A stretch of 11,290 nt of DNA from Spirochaetaceae bacterium. GTDB lineage: Bacteria > Spirochaetota > Spirochaetia > Treponematales > Breznakiellaceae. The stretch is from NCBI GenBank assembly GCA_031279965.1, contig JAITHM010000011.1:1-11290 (forward strand). Direction: 5' to 3'. Of this stretch, positions 1 to 5,364 are shown in pieces. The position numbers were made by a program, and so were the translations under genes. How positions within the stretch are numbered: the first letter of the stretch is position 1; the number at the start of each line of letters is the position of its first letter. The notes beneath the pieces were generated by a model. It was not told the DNA's origin, did not search any database, and worked only from the letters and a program-made list of their open reading frames with translations.

Positions 1-737
1 CAGAAATAAGCCAGCTTTTAAGTGAGGCAAAAAAAAAGTACAATGATGGTGTTACGCTTATCGGGAAAAACCGAAGGGAAGAAGGTGTTATAAAGTTTGC
101 GCAGGCGAAAGAAAAAACACAAGAAGTTAAGCTTATGTTTCCGGTGAATCAGGATGCAGGAATTCTTGAATTACGCATTGATCAGGAGATTGATCCCGGC
201 TCTTTTGAAGCATCGTTTCGGCAGCGTTTTGTAACTGCTGTTGCCGGTACAAAACGTGGTTCACGCGAAGCTTACTTTGAGCTTGAAAATCTTGCACAAA
301 TCAATCCATCCTATACGGGAATGCAGGCGGCGCTCACTGAAGCAAAGTATGATATAGGTCTTTTACAGCGGCCTGTTGATACAAGCACCTCAAATCGCGC
401 CGCCTCGATGGTGACTCAGGCTCGCCGGCTTTTCTCGCAGGGAACAACCCGAAATGCCGAAGTAATACGGCTTGCCAGCGAAGCTCTTGCACTTAATCCC
501 AACAATACGCAGGCAATGGAACTGTTGGACAGAGCTCGTCTGCGGGTAACAGCGGCCAGAGGAACTGTTATTTCAGACCAGGCTGCGGAACAGGAGTATT
601 TACTTGCTGTTCAGGAATTTCAGCAGGGGCGTACACTGAATGCACTAGCGCGTATGCAGCGTCTTTTACGGAATCCTGGTAATCAAAACAATATCCGGTT
701 TAACGAGCTGTTAAGACGCATCAATGCGTTATTGTAG
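1..737 (+). CDS. TPR-like helical repeat protein, 5' end missing
   Basis: An open frame read from base 3 runs without a stop to TAG at 735-737 and gives 244 residues. The first ATG in frame, at 135, is internal, because coding-quality sequence continues upstream to the window edge. The visible part is mostly amphipathic helix. Units such as AYFELENLAQINPSYTGM, EVIRLASEALALNPNN and a last one around EYLLAVQEFQQGR have the look of tetratricopeptide repeats, with the typical 'alanine/leucine helix then NP' turns. The start of the visible part is rich in Lys and Glu. The last residues are NELLRRINALL. TPR proteins are scaffolds, so no enzyme activity is implied. A signal peptide or catalytic domain could lie in the unseen N-terminus. 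Its last 17 bases overlap the 3' end of the convergent glycosylase gene. I cannot name an ortholog. Confidence 0.8.
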   Translation, partial: EISQLLSEAKKKYNDGVTLIGKNRREEGVIKFAQAKEKTQEVKLMFPVNQDAGILELRIDQEIDPGSFEASFRQRFVTAVAGTKRGSREAYFELENLAQINPSYTGMQAALTEAKYDIGLLQRPVDTSTSNRAASMVTQARRLFSQGTTRNAEVIRLASEALALNPNNTQAMELLDRARLRVTAARGTVISDQAAEQEYLLAVQEFQQGRTLNALARMQRLLRNPGNQNNIRFNELLRRINALL

Positions 738-1236
738 AGAAGCCTGAAAAATCTGTTAACGCTGTCCGATAGTGCAAAACAAGCTCGTCAAAAGAGATAC
801 GTTGATTTGCCGGACTTGTTGAGGGCAGCGCATGTGCATCGATGCCTGTGTGGGGCCTGCATAAACGCTGATAGAGCGTCCATGCTTTTTGCCCGGTACA
901 AACAATTTTTGTAATTGCACTTTCTCTAAGCACTGTTGAAAAGTCATGGGGAACCGTATCCGTTATGGATATATCGGCAGCGCCGTCTATCATACACGAA
1001 GCAAGTACATCCCAAAGAGCAAGATTGTGTTCTAAAATGAGTGCGATTTTTTCTTCTTTTGTGCAGGGTAACGGAGTTTGAAAAAGCGCCGCGAGTACCG
1101 GCCAAAACCGGTTGCGCGGATGAGAATAGTAAAAATCATGCTGACGTGAAGCTGGTGAAGGCAAAGTTCCCAAAATCAACACACGAGAATCTTTGTTGTA
1201 TATTGGCTCAAAAGGATGCTGCTGAAATGACCGCAT
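721..1236 (-). CDS. DNA-deoxyinosine (hypoxanthine) glycosylase, UDG superfamily family 6
   Basis: A 171-residue protein of the uracil-DNA glycosylase fold. Motif 1 is LILGTLPSPASR at residues 20-31, followed by FYYSHPRNRFW at 35-45. This arrangement is typical of the hypoxanthine-DNA glycosylase family (TIGR04274 type). The closing motif LPSTSPAN at 137-144 contacts the minor groove in this superfamily. The family excises deaminated adenine (hypoxanthine) from DNA to start base-excision repair. Asn42 in the HPRNRFW motif is the likely catalytic-site residue, by family analogy. The length is normal. The ATG shares its A with the TAA of the upstream lipoprotein gene (TAATG at 1238-1234), which points to coupled translation. 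I see no strong ribosome binding site of its own. A Mug-like double-strand uracil activity is the alternative, but the HPRNRFW motif favours family 6. Confidence 0.9.
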   Translation of the reverse strand: MRSFQQHPFEPIYNKDSRVLILGTLPSPASRQHDFYYSHPRNRFWPVLAALFQTPLPCTKEEKIALILEHNLALWDVLASCMIDGAADISITDTVPHDFSTVLRESAITKIVCTGQKAWTLYQRLCRPHTGIDAHALPSTSPANQRISFDELVLHYRTALTDFSGFSTITH

Positions 1237-1721
1237 TATTGCGAAACATATTCTGCACCACGCCTGGGAAGAATACTAAGATCTTTAAGGGCAATATATA
1301 AACGAGGATAATCGTCTTCATTGAAATATGACAACACGCCGGTTGCCTCTACCCAATCATCTTCCGCAGGATACCCGTTGTGGGCGGCATTCTTATCCCA
1401 TACAACTTCAAAACCGGCATATCCGTCGTTACCGCAACACCCCGGACCATATCGAAGGACAAAACAGAAATCATCATCTGCATACTGTTCGTGTTTAAAA
1501 AGCCCTTCAAGTTTAATTGTTTTACCTACATACTCATCCTGATTAAGGTAAACATCATTGACCTGTGTAATAAAGAGCTTTTCTTTTATTTCGATGATAT
1601 CTTCTTTTGCTGCTGTCTTTTGATCGCTTTGCGCTGATTCTGCAAGCGCTTCTGTTTTGTTTTTACAGCACACAACGAGCAGCATCAGTCCTACGCTTAA
1701 AATAATCCGTACTGTTTTCAT
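1236..1721 (-). CDS. Small lipoprotein with DUF1980/TIGR03943-type OB-like domain
   Basis: A 161-residue protein. Residues 1-17 form a short basic-then-hydrophobic signal peptide (MKTVRIILSVGLMLLVV) followed by Cys18-Cys19, so a lipid-anchored protein is likely. The lipobox is irregular (Val before Cys18, or Cys before Cys19), and spirochaete lipoboxes are known to be relaxed. A polar linker at 20-45 leads to an all-beta domain: ITQVNDVYLN (51-60), then GKTIKLEGLF (66-75), then RYGPGCCGNDGYAGFEV (90-106) and VEATGVLSYF (124-133). The GPGCCG element and order of strands match the C-terminal domain of the TIGR03943/DUF1980 (YcgQ-like) proteins, here without their membrane part. The biochemical role of that domain is unknown to me; the CC pair might bind metal or form a disulfide. 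ATG at 1721-1719 is chosen because the next Met lies inside the signal peptide. The gene lies 29 bases after the tRNA-Pro gene. Confidence 0.8.
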   Translation of the reverse strand: MKTVRIILSVGLMLLVVCCKNKTEALAESAQSDQKTAAKEDIIEIKEKLFITQVNDVYLNQDEYVGKTIKLEGLFKHEQYADDDFCFVLRYGPGCCGNDGYAGFEVVWDKNAAHNGYPAEDDWVEATGVLSYFNEDDYPRLYIALKDLSILPRRGAEYVSQ

Positions 1722-1741
1722 TGCAACGTACCATAATAAAA

Positions 1742-1835
1742 ATACCTTAGTCGGGCAACCCGGATTTGAACCGGGGACCCCAAGTCCCCCAGACTTGTAC
1801 GCTAAACCAGCTGCGCTATTGCCCGGCTAAGGTAT
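1742..1835 (-). other. 9-bp perfect inverted repeat extending the tRNA-Pro acceptor stem
   Basis: ATACCTTAG at 1742-1750 and CTAAGGTAT at 1827-1835 are exact reverse complements that directly flank the tRNA. In the minus-strand transcript the leader and trailer can pair for 9 bp, then a single C.A opposition (base -1 against discriminator A73) separates them from the 7-bp acceptor stem. The 3' arm is followed by TTTTATTAT, so the structure resembles an intrinsic terminator whose loop is the whole tRNA. It may guide end processing, stop transcription before the lipoprotein gene, or both. The pairing is seen; the role is inferred. Confidence 0.7.
1751..1825 (-). tRNA. tRNA-Pro (anticodon GGG)
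   Basis: The minus strand folds into a complete 75-nt cloverleaf. The acceptor stem CGGGCAA pairs perfectly with TTGCCCG. The D stem is GCGC/GCGT with AGCTGGTTTA as the loop. The anticodon stem CAAGT/ACTTG holds the loop CTGGGGG, giving anticodon GGG, which reads CCC codons. The variable loop has 5 nt. The T stem CCCGG/CCGGG carries the loop TTCAAAT. C1-G72, discriminator A73 and G37 are the usual identity elements of bacterial tRNA-Pro. CCA is not encoded (CTA follows the discriminator base), so it must be added after transcription. The gene lies between the DUF2158-like gene and the lipoprotein gene, all on the minus strand. Confidence 0.96.
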
Positions 1836-1838
1836 CTT

Positions 1839-1884
1839 GGCCGCAGAAAGGGAATATGATTAATCATACCCGCTTTCTAAGGCC
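1839..1884 (-). other. Large imperfect hairpin between the DUF2158-like gene and tRNA-Pro
   Basis: GGCC at 1839-1842 pairs with GGCC at 1881-1884, AGAAAG at 1845-1850 pairs with CTTTCT at 1873-1878, and the core TATGATTAATCATA at 1855-1868 is a perfect 14-bp palindrome. That makes about 17 base pairs with two small internal loops. It begins about 8 nt after the stop codon of the upstream gene. No T-run follows on the minus strand, so it is not a classical intrinsic terminator. It could be a processing or stability element, or the palindrome could be an operator for the tRNA. Confidence 0.55.
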
Positions 1885-1892
1885 TACCTGCA

Positions 1893-2141
1893 TTATTTTT
1901 TCTTGGCGCTTTTGCCGCTTGCAGCAGGTTTCTTTGCCGGCACAGCCTGTTTATTTTCGACTCTATCAAGTGACTGTGCGGGAAAGGTTGCCGTTTGGCT
2001 TTCGCCCGTTGTGGAAAACCACACCGTTGTTACCTGTTTTGCTTCCTCATTAACAGATAAAACTACCATTTTAGGGCTATTTGGCAGCCCCGTTACCGAA
2101 ACTAAATCGGCAATAAGTGAATTTGTAGCTCGTACACTCAT
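1893..2141 (-). CDS. Small DUF2158 (YodC-like) protein with Lys/Ala-rich tail
   Basis: An 82-residue protein. Residues 9-62 match my knowledge of the DUF2158/YodC small-protein family: SPKMVVLSV (22-30), a beta hairpin leading to TTVWFS (38-43), and ATFPAQSLDRVE (51-62). Family members are about 55-75 residues of beta-rich structure with the pattern 'gGPkMtV...V.c.WF....f....L'. Their function is not established. The C-terminal 15 residues (68-82) are almost only Lys, Ala, Pro, Ser and Gly and end in KSAKKK. This basic tail is additional to the family core and would suit nucleic acid or ribosome contact, which is inference. The start is well supported: ATG at 2141-2139 is preceded by AAGGAG at 2148-2153 with 6 nt spacing. 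The gene is 84 bp downstream of rimO. Confidence 0.75.
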   Translation of the reverse strand: MSVRATNSLIADLVSVTGLPNSPKMVVLSVNEEAKQVTTVWFSTTGESQTATFPAQSLDRVENKQAVPAKKPAASGKSAKKK

Positions 2142-2147
2142 TTTTAT

Positions 2148-2153
2148 CTCCTT
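2148..2153 (-). promoter_or_regulatory. Strong ribosome binding site of the DUF2158-like gene
   Basis: The minus strand reads AAGGAG, then GATAAA-like A/T spacer, then ATG, with 6 nt between. It is the strongest Shine-Dalgarno sequence in the window and fixes the start of this small gene. It suggests independent, efficient translation, unlike the overlapping genes upstream. Confidence 0.75.
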
Positions 2154-2225
2154 AATAAGTTACCTTAACACAAATGCAATCTTTCTACAACCAGTCTATC
2201 AATCCTCTGCTTAAGGAATTCGGGA

Positions 2226-3509
2226 TTAGGGTATGATGGCCTGTAGGTCAAAGCCGGTGTGTCCGGTAATTACCACCTTGACAAAACTGCCTGGTACTAG
2301 TGGACATTCTGTTTCAATCATCACAACACCATCAACTTCGGGAGCGTGAATATATGCTCGGCCTATAGAGAAGCCTCCGATACCGACTGCTTCTTCAACA
2401 AGCACATCAAGCGTACGCCCGGTAAAACGGTCAAGTTTTTGTTCGCTTATTTTAGTTTGTGTTTGTTCTAAAATTCGCTTGCGCCGTTCTGCGGTACGCC
2501 GTGCAATTTGGGGTTTCATATACCATGCTCCGGTTTTTTCTTCACGTGAATAAGCAAAAACTCCCATCCAGTCAAGCTGTGCGGCTTCCTGAAAGGCGGC
2601 AAGTTCATCAAAGGCGGCAGTATTTTCTCCGGGGAAGCCGGCAAGAAAAGTGGAACGGATAACGGCATCAGGGAGTTCCGTGCGAATACGTTCAATGAGT
2701 TCCAGGTAGAGGCGCGCATTGCCGGAACGTCTCATGTTACGCAGGATTTTAGGGGCGGCGTGTTGGAACGGAATATCAAAATAGGGAATGATACGGCTGT
2801 CGTGCTGCATAATTGGAAGTATTTCAAAGGGGAAGTGATCGGGATGCAGGTAGAGAAGCCGAATCCAAAATACGCCGTCGTGAAGAGCAAGTCGTTCAAG
2901 CAGCGGTGCAAGCAGTGATTTTCCTGCGACATCACATCCGAATGAAGCGGTATCTTGAGCTACAAGACAAAGCTCGCGTATACCGCGTTGAAGCAACGCG
3001 GTACATTCAGCATCAATATCATCAATTGAGCGGCTTGAAAGGCCTCCGCGTATTTGTGGTATTGCACAAAACGAACAGTTGTTATTGCAGCCTTCGGAAA
3101 TTTTAACATAGGCGGAACCTGGCGATGATAACAACGGACGTTCACCAGCGTAGTAATCAAGGAACGGACTGTCATCGGCTGTTGCAAGACAAACAAGTTT
3201 TTTCATGTCCGGGGAACCGTATACAAGGTCAACTTCGGTGAGTATAGAATTCAGTTCAGATTCGTAGCGGCGGGCAAGACATCCTGCAAGTATTATTTTT
3301 TTATAGGGGAAGCGCGCTCGCAGTTCAAGCACGGTTGTTATAGACTCTTGCTTGGCACTCTCTATGAAGCCGCATGAATTGACAATAATAACAGCTGCGT
3401 CTTCTGGCGTCATCGAAAGCTGGCCGCGTGCATCCAAACACGACATTAACAGTTCCGAATCAACCTGGTTTTTTGCACAGCCAAGTGACTCAACGTAGCA
3501 GAGCTTCAA
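2226..3509 (-). CDS. rimO: Ribosomal protein S12 methylthiotransferase RimO
   Basis: A 427-residue radical-SAM methylthiotransferase that adds a methylthio group to a conserved aspartate of ribosomal protein S12. The N-terminal UPF0004 domain supplies three cysteines for the auxiliary 4Fe-4S cluster: Cys11 (LGCAKNQ), Cys46 (NSCGF) and Cys77 (AGCLARR). The radical-SAM motif CNNNCSFC gives Cys141, Cys145 and Cys148. A TRAM domain covers about 362-427. LGCAKNQVDSE and CAIPQIRG separate it from MiaB, which modifies tRNA. Length is normal (about 440 in E. coli). The start is TTG at 3509-3507, which overlaps the TGA of the rodZ-like gene (TTGA), so translation is probably coupled. It is the last gene of the thyX-led operon. 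Association of rimO with rodZ-like genes is seen in other bacteria. Confidence 0.96.
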   Translation of the reverse strand: MKLCYVESLGCAKNQVDSELLMSCLDARGQLSMTPEDAAVIIVNSCGFIESAKQESITTVLELRARFPYKKIILAGCLARRYESELNSILTEVDLVYGSPDMKKLVCLATADDSPFLDYYAGERPLLSSPGSAYVKISEGCNNNCSFCAIPQIRGGLSSRSIDDIDAECTALLQRGIRELCLVAQDTASFGCDVAGKSLLAPLLERLALHDGVFWIRLLYLHPDHFPFEILPIMQHDSRIIPYFDIPFQHAAPKILRNMRRSGNARLYLELIERIRTELPDAVIRSTFLAGFPGENTAAFDELAAFQEAAQLDWMGVFAYSREEKTGAWYMKPQIARRTAERRKRILEQTQTKISEQKLDRFTGRTLDVLVEEAVGIGGFSIGRAYIHAPEVDGVVMIETECPLVPGSFVKVVITGHTGFDLQAIIP

Positions 3510-4639
3510 TTTTCAAGACGTGAAAATACAAGATTATAACGCCCGTCATCACCGCGCCGCCAAATGACGTCTGCAACGACAACAGCTCCCGCCGCACCGG
3601 TATCAAGCTGAACAGTGCGGCCTCCGCCAATCGCTTGAATCTTTACCGCGCCTGCATTGGACATCCAAAGTCTAACGCCATTCTGCGCCTGAATGTTGAT
3701 GTCATCGCCGCGGACAAAGTAACGTTCATTGCGGTTTTGCTTGCCTGCCTCGCGGAGTATTTCCCAGCGTAACATGCAATATCCCTGAAAACTTACCTGC
3801 AATGTGAATGGATAGGGATTTACGCCGCTAAATATCAACTGATTACCTGTTCCTGGAACGGGCGTACTTGGTGGTTGCGGCGGCGGAGTTACCGGGGGGG
3901 CCGCGTCGGCGGGTGCAACCGCGGCAGTTTGTTGAACAGTCTCGCTTCCGCTGAGCGTGTTCATTTCAAACCTGAGCAGTGCGCCCATTTCCGGTTTATT
4001 CTGTGCATAGTCAACGGCAATAATTCGCAATTCAGCATAGCCGTCTTCGTTTGCGTCAACAGCGGCGTTTTGATTCAATCCCAGCATAATCGTCCCCTGC
4101 GGAGTTGTAAGTGTAACAACATCACCAAGGTTCATAAGCTCAACTCTGTAGTCAATACCATTCAGTGGAATAGTTACTGAATCGCCTGGAAAGAAACGCT
4201 GTTCAAGAAGAGTGTCGTTAAAGGTGTACTCTGCCGGTTTGCGGAGGGTAACTTCATTTGAAGTTGATGAACGAGGTATATTCACAATAAAATAAACACC
4301 TCCGCCAATAAGAGAGCCGCCGGCAAGAATAATGGCTACAGTAATAAGAATACGCGGTAATGGCGATGGCTTGTTGAGAAGTTCATTGACAGGAACCGGC
4401 TGTTCTTGAATTTTCAATACCTTAAATTGATTATGGAGCTCGTTTACATCAAGCCCCAAATACTCGCCATAATTTTTAAGAAAACCCAACACATAGGCTT
4501 CTGCGGGAAATTGAGAAAAATCTTCTGCTTCAAGCGCGATTATATACTTCCGTGCAATATTGGTCTCGCGCACAACATCTTCGATAGAAAGCCCTTTTTC
4601 TTCGCGCCCAGCCTGTAAACTTGCTCCAATGTTTTTCAC
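3506..4639 (-). CDS. rodZ: RodZ-like membrane protein (HTH_25 - TM - DUF4115)
   Basis: A 377-residue bitopic protein. Residues 4-70 are a Cro/C1-like helix-turn-helix (LQAGREEKGLSIEDV, then YVLGFLKNYGEYLGL), the RodZ cytoplasmic domain that in E. coli binds MreB. A membrane segment lies at 96-119. Outside follow a beta-rich middle domain (about 130-230), a Pro/Ala linker (240-265) and a C-terminal DUF4115 domain (266-377) with its conserved core VRLWMSNAGAVKI at 322-334. RodZ links the actin-like cytoskeleton to the cell-wall elongation machinery; a role in cell shape is inferred. The start is GTG at 4639-4637, sharing its G with the TAG of the lolA-like gene (TAGTG). The middle domain is additional to the E. 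coli layout and holds DANEDGYAE (195-203), which faintly resembles a calcium loop. Confidence 0.88.
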   Translation of the reverse strand: MKNIGASLQAGREEKGLSIEDVVRETNIARKYIIALEAEDFSQFPAEAYVLGFLKNYGEYLGLDVNELHNQFKVLKIQEQPVPVNELLNKPSPLPRILITVAIILAGGSLIGGGVYFIVNIPRSSTSNEVTLRKPAEYTFNDTLLEQRFFPGDSVTIPLNGIDYRVELMNLGDVVTLTTPQGTIMLGLNQNAAVDANEDGYAELRIIAVDYAQNKPEMGALLRFEMNTLSGSETVQQTAAVAPADAAPPVTPPPQPPSTPVPGTGNQLIFSGVNPYPFTLQVSFQGYCMLRWEILREAGKQNRNERYFVRGDDINIQAQNGVRLWMSNAGAVKIQAIGGGRTVQLDTGAAGAVVVADVIWRRGDDGRYNLVFSRLEN

Positions 4640-5319
4640 TATTCAGTATCCCTTAAAAGGAAGTTATTATAAATATTTGCAGAAGGAGGGGTGTCGTAGG
4701 CAAAACGTAGTTCAGGAATCCCAATATTAGTCTTTATATTAGAAAAATCAAACTGAACACTACCACCAGTTATCGTTATGCCCTGCATTCGCCGGATAAG
4801 GAGCGACTGCGGATCTACGCTCAAAATAATTTCCCGAAACCCTTCTGCCCCATAACGGCGAGTAAGCCGTATTTTTACGACCATTTCTGCTGAAGCATCA
4901 TCCAACCGGACAGGCGTTGGGCCGGTAAGGAACGACGCGGCAAAGTTGCGGCGCAGTAACACAAGGCCGTTGCCCGTCGCAAGGCCCGCTCCGCTGACCT
5001 TGCCGCCGCCGGGAACAGTCTGGGTAAGCACGGCGCGGTAACCGGGCAGGTAGACGGTGAGCATTTCACCGTTAAACACGATTACCTGTTCGGCAGGATT
5101 GGTAAAGTCGATGCGGAGAAAGTAAGGGCTGCGATGACTTACCGTGCCATACATATCGCTGTCGCCTGAACGAATGGCAATACGCGCTTCGTAATCCCGA
5201 AACCCGCTGTATACGCCGGATACTCGTTCCATATACTTTTCGGCTGTGACAATCTCCTGCGCATATATCATGCCGGAAAGTCCAACCGCGATAATGAAAA
5301 GTAAAACAGATTTTTTCAT
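4639..5319 (-). CDS. lolA: LolA-like periplasmic outer-membrane lipoprotein carrier
   Basis: A 226-residue secreted protein with a clear signal peptide, MKKSVLLFIIAVGLSGMIYA, cleaved before Gln21. The mature part has the LolA/LolB strand order: YSGFRDYEARIAI (37-49), SPYFLRIDFTNP (64-75), VIVFNGEMLTVYLP (79-92), a central lid-like region rich in Gly (103-117), then VVKIRLTRRYG and REIILSVDPQSLLIRRM. LolA carries lipoproteins from the inner to the outer membrane, fitting a spirochaete with many lipoproteins, including two in this window. The ATG at 5319-5317 has GAGGG at 5324-5328, only 4 nt away. The gene is 45 nt downstream of the kinase and overlaps the rodZ-like start by one base. Sequence divergence leaves a general LolA-fold protein as an alternative. 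Confidence 0.82.
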   Translation of the reverse strand: MKKSVLLFIIAVGLSGMIYAQEIVTAEKYMERVSGVYSGFRDYEARIAIRSGDSDMYGTVSHRSPYFLRIDFTNPAEQVIVFNGEMLTVYLPGYRAVLTQTVPGGGKVSGAGLATGNGLVLLRRNFAASFLTGPTPVRLDDASAEMVVKIRLTRRYGAEGFREIILSVDPQSLLIRRMQGITITGGSVQFDFSNIKTNIGIPELRFAYDTPPSANIYNNFLLRDTE

Positions 5320-5364
5320 TGCGCCCTCATCTTGTAAATAATACTCTCCCTTCCCCCTATCCTG

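Noticed and set aside
92..110. A possible gene start at the ATG at 135
   Set aside because: Protein-like sequence continues upstream in the same frame to the window edge and no ribosome binding site precedes this ATG.
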